A DNA stretch of 5,129 nucleotides from Acidobacteriota bacterium (GTDB lineage: Bacteria > Acidobacteriota > Terriglobia > Terriglobales > Acidobacteriaceae). The DNA lies in the NCBI GenBank assembly GCA_021778875.1, contig JAJYBT010000289.1, positions 1 through 5,129 on the forward strand, in the 5' to 3' direction. This document shows positions 1 through 5,129 of the stretch, one piece after another. Each line of letters begins with the position of its first letter. The stretch's first letter is position 1. The translations under genes and the position numbers were made by a program. The notes under the pieces are model-generated. The model saw only the letters and a program-made list of their open reading frames with translations. It searched no databases and was not told the DNA's origin.

Positions 1-809
1 CCGGTATGCACGTCCTGCACAACAACCGTGCCATTGGCTGCCTGCGTCTTCTCCATCGCGTGATCCAGCGCCTGCTCGGCCATGAACTGGATGTTCTCAT
101 CAATGGTGAGGACCAGATTCTGTCCCGCCTCCGGCTCGTGCGCAATCGATCCGAGAACGCGGCGGCGCGCATCCAGCGCGGTAAACATGTGCCCCGGGGT
201 ACCGTGCAACTCGGTATCGAATTTCTGCTCCAGGCCGCCCAGCCCGTTGTCATCCAGACCCACATAGCCCAGCACCTGCGCGGCAATCTGGTTGTCCGGA
301 TAAAAGCGCTGAAACTCCTTCTGGAAGTAGATGCCCTTCATGTTCAGAGCCCGCACGCGGGTCGCCGCCTCCGGCTTCACACGCCGGGCAATCCAGGCAA
401 AGCTGTGCCCGTTTTTCAGGCGCTCCAGGATGGCCTGCTCCGTGGTGCGGGTATCTTCCGGCTCTGTGTGAACAATAGCCGCAAGTTGCCGCGCCGCAGC
501 AGGCTTGTCCTCAATCTCGTTCGGCACGGCGTAGATGGAGTCCACCTGCACCGTCATGGCAAGCTCGCGCAGATTGCGGTCGTAGAGCACACCGCGATGC
601 GGCGCAACCTCAAACGTGCGCTGCTGCTGCTTCTGCGCGCGCTCTGCGTATTCCGAATGGTGCAGTATCTGAAGCCAGAACAGGCGAAGCGCAATGGCGC
701 AGGCCCAGGCCAGAAAGAAGAAGCAGATCAGCCAGAATCGAGCCGTGCGCATCGGCACCGTGCGCGCGGCGTTATTGCGGGTGCGGATGGCTCGAACCGT
801 TGCCTGCAT
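1..809 (-). CDS. ftsI: FtsI/PBP2B-type class B penicillin-binding protein (septal transpeptidase), N-terminal part, cut by window edge
   Basis: The gene encodes the septal peptidoglycan DD-transpeptidase of the divisome, a bitopic inner-membrane protein with a periplasmic body. Reading down from the ATG at 809 gives 269 codons before the edge. Visible are a basic cytoplasmic tail (residues 1-24), one membrane segment (about 25-49, FWLICFFFLAWACAIALRLF) and the pedestal-domain signature RGVLYDRNLRELA (72-84). The pedestal motif YVGLDDNGLGGLEQKFD (182-198) follows, with LHGTPG (201-206). NGTVVVQDVHT (259-269) marks entry into the transpeptidase domain. The catalytic SxxK, SxN and KTG motifs must lie beyond base 1, so activity cannot be judged here. 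It starts 37 bases after the ftsL-like stop. The Shine-Dalgarno is weak (GGGCGAG about nine bases upstream); an in-frame GTG at 845 is an alternative start adding 12 residues. The position after ftsL argues for FtsI; a SpoVD-like paralogue is less likely. Confidence 0.93.
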   Translation of the reverse strand, partial: MQATVRAIRTRNNAARTVPMRTARFWLICFFFLAWACAIALRLFWLQILHHSEYAERAQKQQQRTFEVAPHRGVLYDRNLRELAMTVQVDSIYAVPNEIEDKPAAARQLAAIVHTEPEDTRTTEQAILERLKNGHSFAWIARRVKPEAATRVRALNMKGIYFQKEFQRFYPDNQIAAQVLGYVGLDDNGLGGLEQKFDTELHGTPGHMFTALDARRRVLGSIAHEPEAGQNLVLTIDENIQFMAEQALDHAMEKTQAANGTVVVQDVHT

Positions 810-846
810 GGCGTTTCGCTCGCCCGTGAGTTGCGCGCCTCCCACG

Positions 847-1359
847 CTACCGCACAGGAGGCGCAGGGGGAGTCACCTGCGCAAGTGCCGGCGCACTCGT
901 TGCATCCGCAACCGAGTTCGTGGCATGCACAACCTGACCAGGCTGCGGCGCGGCCATGCCCATCCCGCGCGCCAGTTGGTCGATTCTGCCCGGCTGCGCC
1001 AGTTGCGCCTCGGCCAGCCTCAGCTGGCGATTCTGTTCACGCAGCTGATCCCGCTGCTGCTTTTCCGCCTCCACGCGATACGAGCCCTCAATCGCGCTGA
1101 AGTGCTGCAGGCCATACACCATCACCAGCGAAAACAGCACGGTGATAGCCGCGGAAAAGATGCGCATCTGGCGAACCCTTACCGGGTCTGGAGCCTTCAC
1201 CAGGCGCGAATTGTCAAAGTGTTTTGTGAAAGGAATCTCCGGCGTGCGCACGCCCCGGCGCCGCATCGCCTGCTGGGCAAGCAATGCCGCATTGTGCTCT
1301 GCCACCCGAGGGGGCCAGCCGTTGCCGCGTTCAAAATACGTTGTCGTGCATGCCGCCAT
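847..1359 (-). CDS. ftsL: FtsL-like cell division protein (single-pass membrane, coiled coil)
   Basis: This is a 170-residue bitopic protein in the slot where ftsL normally sits between rsmH and ftsI. FtsL bridges FtsB/FtsQ and the FtsW-FtsI synthase in the divisome. Visible are a basic cytoplasmic region (1-66), one membrane segment (about 67-88, IFSAAITVLFSLVMVYGLQ) and a heptad-like Glu/Gln/Arg-rich coiled coil (about 90-122, with EKQQRDQLREQNRQLRLAE). The FtsL-type ending PGRIDQLARGMGMAAPQPGQVV spans 123-144, followed by an Ala/Pro-rich tail (145-170). FtsL proteins are poorly conserved, so the call rests on topology, the 'rIdqlAr..gm..P.pgQvv' pattern and gene order. The start is the ATG at 1359 because GAGGAG lies seven bases upstream. 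The longer TTG start at 1374 would overlap that ribosome binding site. The N-terminal extension is long compared with the roughly 120 residues of E. coli FtsL. Confidence 0.85.
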   Translation of the reverse strand: MAACTTTYFERGNGWPPRVAEHNAALLAQQAMRRRGVRTPEIPFTKHFDNSRLVKAPDPVRVRQMRIFSAAITVLFSLVMVYGLQHFSAIEGSYRVEAEKQQRDQLREQNRQLRLAEAQLAQPGRIDQLARGMGMAAPQPGQVVHATNSVADATSAPALAQVTPPAPPVR

Positions 1360-1366
1360 GATGCTT

Positions 1367-1372
1367 CTCCTC
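1367..1372 (-). promoter_or_regulatory. Ribosome binding site that fixes the ftsL start
   Basis: GAGGAG is followed by a seven-base spacer (AAGCATC) and then ATG at 1359. It overlaps the possible TTG start at 1374, so the TTG is unlikely to be used. Confidence 0.75.
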
Positions 1373-1398
1373 AATCCAACCGCGGCCCATTCCGCCGT

Positions 1399-2298
1399 TC
1401 ATTGCCTTGCTGCTGCTCTCAGCTTCGCGCTGCGCGAGCGCGGATTGCGTTCCATCTCTTCTTCGCCGGGCGTCACCGGCTTCTTCGTCAAAACTTCCCA
1501 GATTCCCCTGCGTGCACCGTCGCGCAAACTGTCTTTTGCAATGCGATCTTCCAAAGAGTGAAAGCTGATAACGGCCAGTCGTCCGGAGGGCTTAAGTAAC
1601 ATGGGTGCGGCCTCCAGCAGCGCCCGAATCTCGTCCAGCTCGCGATTTACATAAATACGAAGCGCCTGAAAGGTGCGCGTTGCCGGGTGAATCCTGTCCT
1701 GTTTCATTGCCGGGGCGGCGGCTGCAACAATCCGGGCAAGTTGCCCTGTCGTTGTCACCGGCCGCCCGCGAACAATGGCTCTGGCGATTCTCCGCGACCT
1801 CCTTTCCTCTCCGTATTCGTAAATAAGGTCTGCCAGCTCTCGCTCGCTCGCCTCATTCACCACTTGTTCGGCGGTTGGCCCGGAGCGCGTGTCCATGCGC
1901 ATATCCAACGGCCCGTCCGCCATAAAACTGAATCCCCTGTGCGCCTCGTCCAGTTGCAGGCTGCTCACGCCAAAGTCGGCCAGAATGCCATCCACTGAGG
2001 CCGGCTGAACATGCTGCTCAATGGAGCTGAAGGGCTCATTGATCAGCTGCATCCGCGGCGCCCGGCTGCCCAGCTCGTTTGAAACACGAGCCAGCCGCAT
2101 CTTTGCCAGCGCCATGGCCTGCGGATCGCGGTCAAACGCTATCAGCAAGCCGTCCGGGCCCAGCAACCGAGCCAGTTCCGACGAATGCCCTGCCATGCCC
2201 AGCGTGCAGTCCACATAGGTGCCGCCCGCGCGCACATCAAGAAACTCAATCGCTTCTTTTAAAAGAACCGGCACATGGCGTTCGCGTTGGTTCGTCAT
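1399..2298 (-). CDS. rsmH: 16S rRNA (cytosine(1402)-N(4))-methyltransferase RsmH (MraW)
   Basis: RsmH transfers a methyl group from S-adenosylmethionine to N4 of C1402 in the decoding centre of 16S rRNA. The 299-residue product is full length (E. coli 313). Visible are the N-terminal HVPVLLKEAIEFL (8-20), the SAM-binding loop YVDCTLGMAGHSSE (28-41) and the acidic strand end FDRDPQA (55-61). The family signatures GILADFGVSSLQLD (104-117) and RGFSFMADGPLDMRMD (121-136) follow. Further on are YEYGEERRSRRIARAI (160-175), HPATRTFQALRIYVN (204-218), ISFHSLEDRIAK (244-255) and the basic tail RNPRSRSAKLRA (284-295). The ATG at 2298 is chosen because homology to the family begins right after it and a GGGGGAG ribosome binding site precedes it. 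A TTG overlapping the mraZ stop would add ten residues unlike the family. The mraZ gap is 26 bases. No key motif is missing. Confidence 0.96.
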   Translation of the reverse strand: MTNQRERHVPVLLKEAIEFLDVRAGGTYVDCTLGMAGHSSELARLLGPDGLLIAFDRDPQAMALAKMRLARVSNELGSRAPRMQLINEPFSSIEQHVQPASVDGILADFGVSSLQLDEAHRGFSFMADGPLDMRMDTRSGPTAEQVVNEASERELADLIYEYGEERRSRRIARAIVRGRPVTTTGQLARIVAAAAPAMKQDRIHPATRTFQALRIYVNRELDEIRALLEAAPMLLKPSGRLAVISFHSLEDRIAKDSLRDGARRGIWEVLTKKPVTPGEEEMERNPRSRSAKLRAAARQ

Positions 2299-2301
2299 GC
2301 G

Positions 2302-2315
2302 CTCCCCCTGAGGGG
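2302..2315 (-). promoter_or_regulatory. rsmH ribosome binding site inside a small GC hairpin
   Basis: On the minus strand, CCCC-TCA-GGGG (2315-2305) can fold into a four-pair G:C hairpin. Its 3' arm is part of the rsmH Shine-Dalgarno GGGGGAG (2308-2302), three bases before the ATG at 2298. The mraZ stop codon (2327-2325) is only nine bases upstream of the hairpin, so a ribosome finishing mraZ would cover and open it. This suggests translational coupling; it is inference from sequence only. Confidence 0.45.
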
Positions 2316-2324
2316 CAAAAACCG

Positions 2325-2774
2325 TCAACTCCGGCGACCCAGGATCGCGGCCATCGCCTTGCGATCCTCGGCCGTCAGTTCATTGGCCTGCAGATTCTGT
2401 TCAAAGGCCTCCCGGTTATGCACTTCCAGGTAGGTCCTCATGCCAAAAACCGTCACCTCGGCGTCCAGCTTGGCCGTTGTGCGCAGAATCTGCGGCAGCA
2501 ACAACCGCGCCTGGCCATCCATCTCCACCTGCTGACCGTAATAGCTGGTCAGATTCAGGTACTTCCGCACGGCGTCATCCAGCGTGCTGGAGTCGGCCAA
2601 CTGCGCCTCCCGCTTCTCCCACTCCGGCAAAGGCCAGATCTCGGCGCTCTTTCCGTCCGTGCTGGTGATGTAAAACTGCGTCACATTGGCGGCATCCACC
2701 AGTTGTTTGAAGGCAGCCGGGAGCTTTAAACGCCCCTTCTCATCTACCTTCGTCGGGTGGTTGCCCCTGAACAT
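2325..2774 (-). CDS. mraZ: Transcriptional regulator MraZ (two SpoVT/AbrB-like domains)
   Basis: MraZ is a DNA-binding protein that forms ring oligomers and regulates its own dcw operon. The 149-residue product is close to the usual length (E. coli 152). It starts with the typical MFRGNHPTKVDEKGRLKLP (1-19), in which DEKGRLKLP is the first swapped-hairpin AbrB motif. The second repeat is seen as VEMDGQARLLLP (83-94). In most family members this second motif reads DxxGR, whereas here it is DGQAR, with Ala where Gly is usual. The tail includes VTVFGMRTYLEVHN (107-120), typical of the family. The ATG at 2774 has an AGGCGG-type ribosome binding site about eight bases upstream. It is the first gene of the operon, with rsmH 26 bases downstream. 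Three 10-bp repeats matching MraZ boxes lie about 140 bases upstream, which supports autoregulation. Confidence 0.96.
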   Translation of the reverse strand: MFRGNHPTKVDEKGRLKLPAAFKQLVDAANVTQFYITSTDGKSAEIWPLPEWEKREAQLADSSTLDDAVRKYLNLTSYYGQQVEMDGQARLLLPQILRTTAKLDAEVTVFGMRTYLEVHNREAFEQNLQANELTAEDRKAMAAILGRRS

Positions 2775-2912
2775 TGCGTCCGCCTCGCTTGTGATTCCGC
2801 CTGCGTTGAATTCTCTTTCCGGTTATCGAGAGTGGTTCCACAACCAGCTCAAACCCTCTGCAATCGGCAGGAGCGGGAGAAATCGGGGTAATCTTGACCT
2901 GAAACCAGCATC

Positions 2913-2942
2913 TTTACTCCCTTTTGCTCCCATTTACTCCAC
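2913..2942 (-). promoter_or_regulatory. MraZ operator: three tandem 10-bp boxes
   Basis: On the minus strand three adjacent 10-mers read GTGGAGTAAA (2942-2933), TGGGAGCAAA (2932-2923) and AGGGAGTAAA (2922-2913). They share GGAG.AAA with an exact 10-bp period. MraZ of E. coli binds TGGGN repeats separated by five bases, which is the same 10-bp period, so this is very likely the autoregulatory operator. With the predicted promoter, the boxes lie about 4 to 34 bases past the transcription start. Two more GGG-containing elements lie upstream inside the promoter (GGGAGCAA at 2976-2969 and TGTGGGC at 2965-2959), not in the strict 10-bp register. Confidence 0.75.
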
Positions 2943-2952
2943 TTCAGACACG

Positions 2953-2981
2953 ATAATAGCCCACATTGTTGCTCCCTCCAA
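2953..2981 (-). promoter_or_regulatory. Sigma70-like promoter of the mraZ-rsmH-ftsL-ftsI operon
   Basis: The -35 candidate TTGGAG (2981-2976) is separated by exactly 17 bases from a -10 candidate TATTAT (2958-2953). The expected transcription start is near 2946, directly in front of the MraZ boxes. Spacing, hexamer quality and position relative to the operator agree. A weaker pair, TTGAGC (2852-2847) and TCGATA (2829-2824) with 17 bases between, lies closer to mraZ but has a poor -10. Confidence 0.6.
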
Positions 2982-3031
2982 TAGAAATTCTGTTCAAAGC
3001 CCGCAATCCAGGCGGCTTTCCTGCCTCGACC

Positions 3032-3059
3032 TAGCCGGCAAAATCAGGAAGTCCGGCTA
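3032..3059. repeat. Perfect 7-bp inverted repeat with 14-base loop
   Basis: TAGCCGG (3032-3038) and CCGGCTA (3053-3059) are exact inverted copies. The loop is AT-rich and no T-run follows on either strand, so it does not look like a standard terminator. It lies 51-78 bases upstream of the mraZ -35 box and downstream of the DUF2127 gene. A regulator site or weak transcript end are possible; a chance occurrence is not excluded. Confidence 0.35.
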
Positions 3060-3174
3060 ATTGTGCCCATAGTTTCAAAAGACACAAGATATAGTGTTGA
3101 TTGATTTGAGCCCTCCCGGCGCGAAGGCCTTTTCAGAGGTCACGGAAGGGTATAGAGGGGAAGAACAAGCAGAT

Positions 3175-3684
3175 CTATTCGCTCGCGGCTTCTTCGTTCC
3201 GCTTCCTGCGCTCCACCACCACTTTCAGCAGATACAGAAGCACGAACCCGTTCACCACAAGGAGGCCTACGCGGACCCAGGTGAGTTTCCGGAAGACTTC
3301 AAAGATCTCCCAGGGCAGGAACGATGCCGTGATAAAGAGGGTGAGGTACTCGCCCCAGGCCTTCTCCAGGTAGAGCCCAATCCCCTCCGCCAGGCTGAGG
3401 CCCGCATAGCTGAAGGCTACCACCCCTATGCGTCGAAGCAGCGGATCGTCCAGAATCTCAGCCTTTTCCAGCACAAAGTTCACAAAGCGCGATTCCGGAT
3501 TGAAGCGCAGCGCCGAGGTAACCTGTGCCAGCACATCTCCCACGTCCTGATGCAGAAGGCGCAGCGCTCCGAAGCCGATTGCGGCAATCAGCAGGGCTTG
3601 GACAAACTTGTACACCGCGATCAGCACCAACCACTTATTGTGGTGGTGTACTTGCAAATCGGGCTGCGGCAAGGGATCGGTCAT
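3175..3684 (-). CDS. DUF2127-family multi-pass membrane protein, function unknown
   Basis: This 169-residue product resembles the DUF2127 family of small bacterial membrane proteins, which have no established function. Family-like patterns are HNKWLVLIAVYKFVQALLI (15-33), YAGLSLAEGIGLYLEKAWGEY (93-113; AxEGIGLxLxxxWGEYLT style), FLPWEIFEVFRKLTW (122-136) and VNGFVLLYLL (144-153). Four hydrophobic segments are seen at about 18-41, 86-106, 112-128 and 137-157. A basic/acidic cytoplasm-like tail (158-169) follows. The ATG at 3684 is chosen over the in-frame TTG at 3699 because the codons between give no family-like sequence. No clear Shine-Dalgarno precedes either start. The gene is divergent from the SRPBCC gene (118-base gap) and runs toward the dcw operon, about 200 bases before its promoter. 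Nothing visible ties it to division. Confidence 0.8.
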   Translation of the reverse strand: MTDPLPQPDLQVHHHNKWLVLIAVYKFVQALLIAAIGFGALRLLHQDVGDVLAQVTSALRFNPESRFVNFVLEKAEILDDPLLRRIGVVAFSYAGLSLAEGIGLYLEKAWGEYLTLFITASFLPWEIFEVFRKLTWVRVGLLVVNGFVLLYLLKVVVERRKRNEEAASE

Positions 3685-3802
3685 CGTACGGCAAATCAAG
3701 CGGCACAGTGGCTGTTCTCTTTACGTTAATTGATGCGGCAAGGTTCTCCCAACACGGCCCCTGCGGCCATCGCTGAATCCGGCTGCCCCGAGCGTCATCT
3801 AA

Positions 3803-4360
3803 ATGCTGATGGTAAAGCGCCTTACAACATCCCAATGGCTTCCAGTCCCGGTAGAACAGGTGTTTGCCTTCTTCGCAAGCCCGGAAAACCTGCCCAGGCT
3901 GATGCCGCCCGAGTTGCGCACGCGCATCGAGGAGCTGCGCCTGCAGCCACCCCCTCCCTGCCCCTCCACGGATGCGGCCCTGCCGGCACACGAGAACACC
4001 CAGGCTGCAGGCGTGGGAACAGAAATTGTCATCAGTTTCTGTCCGGTTCCATGGCTTCCATTCCGCGTACGCTGGGTCGCGCGCATCGTCGAGTTTGCAT
4101 GGCACAGTCATTTTGTGGATGAGCAGGTCCGCGGCCCATTCCGCAGATTTCGCCATCGCCACGGCATCCAGCCGGAGATGCGGAACGGAACCGCTGGCAC
4201 CCTGGTAAGCGACGACCTTGAGTTTTCGCTCCCGTTCGGCTGGCTGGGCAGTTTGGCCGCCGGGCTCGTGCGGCGGCAACTGATGGCCTCGTTCCGGGCT
4301 CGACAGGAGCGGCTTCCGCAGATGCTCGCATCCGGCGCGGAAACGCCGCAGAGCAGTTGA
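3803..4360 (+). CDS. SRPBCC-fold (START-like) ligand-binding protein, role unknown
   Basis: This 185-residue protein has the pattern of the SRPBCC / polyketide-cyclase-like family of helix-grip proteins that bind hydrophobic ligands. Visible are the opening strand and helix QWLPVPVEQVFAFFASPENL (11-30) and MPPELRTRIEEL (34-45). The core strands read GTEIVISF (72-79), RVRWVARIVEF (88-98) and HFVDEQVRGPFRRFRHRH (103-120). DLEFSLPFGWLG (138-149) and a C-terminal helix with RRQLMASFRARQERL (157-171) complete the fold. A Pro-rich stretch (QPPPPCPSTDAALP, 48-61) is inserted between strands and looks like a flexible loop. The start at 3803 has only a weak GAGCG upstream; ATG at 3809 would remove two residues. 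The substrate cannot be inferred. It is the only plus-strand gene here, and its stop is one base from the convergent amidohydrolase stop. Confidence 0.8.
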   Translation: MLMVKRLTTSQWLPVPVEQVFAFFASPENLPRLMPPELRTRIEELRLQPPPPCPSTDAALPAHENTQAAGVGTEIVISFCPVPWLPFRVRWVARIVEFAWHSHFVDEQVRGPFRRFRHRHGIQPEMRNGTAGTLVSDDLEFSLPFGWLGSLAAGLVRRQLMASFRARQERLPQMLASGAETPQSS

Positions 4361-4361
4361 G

Positions 4362-5129
4362 CTATCGTTTCAGATTGAGCAGCGCGGCCCGATCCACGAC
4401 GTTGCCATCCACAATCAGCGTAGAGATGCGCCGCGCATTCCAGATGCTCACCGTTGGGTCGCCATCCACCACCAGGATGTCGGCACGGCGTCCGGGGGCA
4501 ATCAGGCCCAGTTCCGTCCAGCCGAACTGCAACGAGTAATTATCGGTAGCCGCCGCCAGGGCTTCGCGCGGAGAGAGTCCCAGACGCACCAGCATCTCCA
4601 GCTCTGTGTGCATGGAGATGCCCGGCATGGAACCCGAAACCGGCGCGCCAGAGGCCGCCAGATAGTGCGGATAGGCGGCGAAGAGAACCGTATTGATGTT
4701 CCAGAGCCGCAGTGCAGCCTGGTCCGCCTTCTTGCGCTGATTCTCCTGCATCCAGCGCTGCGCGGTCGCCGGCAGCCGCCGGGTCCACGGTGCCAGCGGA
4801 TACACCATCTCCCCGGTAGCCGGGTCAGCTGGCTGTGAAAGGTTCGCCGGATTGATCAGCGACGCGGCTGGCTCGCGCCACAGGTTCCGATGCCCGGGCA
4901 GGCGCAGGTAATACGTGCTGAAGGTGGGCATGAGCACCGCATGATGCATCGCCACAAAGCGCGCGTAGTTGCGCAGATGCAGATCGGTGGGGGGCAGGTG
5001 CTACGCATAGTCATAGGCCGTGTTGGCCGCCGTGCCGTAGGCGTCCTCCGCCAGCGGCCGTTGCAGCTCATCGGGGATCACGCCCAACTCGTAGTGGCCC
5101 ATATGCAGCAGCACATCCACACCGGCCTC
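4362..5129 (-). pseudogene. Amidohydrolase (imidazolonepropionase-like), interrupted by in-frame TAG and cut by window edge
   Basis: The same reading frame is open and family-like on both sides of a single TAG at 5003-5001. Before the stop are 42 codons, including AGVDVLLHMGHYELG, where the first His is probably a metal ligand as in the family's 'aGvD.i.H' motif. After the stop it continues LPPTDLHLRNYARFVAMHHAV, then PTFSTYYLRLPGHRNLW. The C-terminal signatures are MHTELEMLVRLGLSPREALAA, ATDNYSLQFG, GLIAPGRRADILVVDGDPT and WNARRISTLIVDGNVVDR. These are typical of COG1228-type metal-dependent hydrolases, in which the late strands return to the small beta-sandwich domain. Where the family shows G[ST]D before PG.s.H.E, this protein reads GSMPGISMHTE (GSM at 4634-4626), so the usual Asp is not visible. 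A restart at GTG 4955 or ATG 4949 would give a 195-197-residue fragment. The alternatives are a sequencing error or suppression of the TAG. The N-terminus is outside the window. Confidence 0.75.

Larger units (their letters stand above)
2775..3174 (-). other. 400-base non-coding control region upstream of mraZ
   Basis: No convincing gene lies between the mraZ start and the DUF2127 stop. The part nearest mraZ (about 2775-2946) would be a leader of about 170 bases, with a small hairpin TGGTT-CCAC-AACCA at 2833-2846. Next come three MraZ-like boxes and a sigma70-like promoter. Further up is a perfect inverted repeat (3032-3059) and a comparatively AT-rich patch (3061-3115) with an imperfect palindrome ACACAAGATATAGTGT at 3082-3097. 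I see no clear Rho-independent terminator for the DUF2127 gene, because no stem here is followed by a T-run on the minus strand. Confidence 0.7.

Noticed and set aside
6..1100. Plus-strand open frame of 364 codons across ftsI and ftsL
   Set aside because: It is antisense to two clear genes, rich in Arg/His/Ala/Pro as expected of a GC-rich shadow frame, and has no recognisable domain.
2079..2729. Plus-strand open frame of 216 codons opposite rsmH and mraZ
   Set aside because: Both genes on the other strand have complete family motifs; this translation is low-complexity and unrecognisable.
2824..2852. TTGAGC-17-TCGATA as the main mraZ promoter
   Set aside because: The -10 is poor and the pair would leave the MraZ boxes upstream; the 2953-2981 promoter fits better.
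2686..3060. Plus-strand open frame of 124 codons over the mraZ control region
   Set aside because: It begins inside mraZ antisense, runs through the promoter and operator, and shows no protein-like pattern.
3120..3140. AAGGCCTT palindrome followed by TTTC as a terminator
   Set aside because: The stem is only four pairs with no loop, and the T-run is on the plus strand, where no gene ends.
3094..3729. Plus-strand open frame of 211 codons opposite the DUF2127 gene
   Set aside because: The minus-strand product has four membrane segments and family patterns, while this frame has neither and no ribosome binding site.
3635..4279. Minus-strand open frame of 214 codons opposite the SRPBCC gene
   Set aside because: The plus-strand frame shows an ordered SRPBCC pattern; the antisense product is compositionally odd and also overlaps the DUF2127 start.
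4856..5071. Minus-strand frame of 71 codons spanning the TAG, as evidence of a frameshifted amidohydrolase
   Set aside because: Its Cys/Arg/Thr-rich translation does not match the family; the original frame is family-like on both sides, so a substitution rather than a frameshift explains the stop.

Overview
This window looks like a chromosomal segment of a GC-rich, Gram-negative-type bacterium. The protein sequences, the mraZ-rsmH-ftsL-ftsI order and the DUF2127 and PD40-type amidohydrolase-like neighbours fit an acidobacterium (Terriglobales-like) best, but that placement is inference from pattern memory, not a search. There are no RNA genes, insertion sequences or CRISPR arrays that I can see.

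Layout. Bases 1-2981 hold the start of a division and cell wall (dcw) operon on the minus strand. In transcription order it contains a sigma70-like promoter (2953-2981), three 10-bp MraZ boxes (2913-2942), a long leader, mraZ (2325-2774), rsmH (1399-2298), an ftsL-like gene (847-1359) and the first 269 codons of ftsI/pbpB (1-809), cut by the window edge. The gaps between genes are 26-39 bases, so the genes are probably co-transcribed. Bases 2775-3174 are non-coding and hold the operon's control region. A small DUF2127-type membrane protein gene (3175-3684, minus) lies upstream, divergent from an SRPBCC-fold gene (3803-4360, plus). The SRPBCC gene converges, with one base between stop codons, on an amidohydrolase gene (minus, 4362 to beyond 5129) that is interrupted by an in-frame TAG at 5001-5003.

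How it works together. MraZ is a DNA-binding regulator that, in other bacteria, binds TGGGN repeats of 10-bp period in front of its own operon. The same architecture is visible here just after the predicted transcription start, so autoregulation is likely. RsmH methylates 16S rRNA. The FtsL-like protein and FtsI are inner-membrane divisome parts that drive septal peptidoglycan synthesis. The genes from 3175 onward have no evident functional link to division.

No new multi-gene system is visible. The points most worth a second look are the broken amidohydrolase, which also seems to lack the usual metal-site Asp, the MraZ operator/promoter arrangement, and a hairpin over the rsmH ribosome binding site next to the mraZ stop codon.
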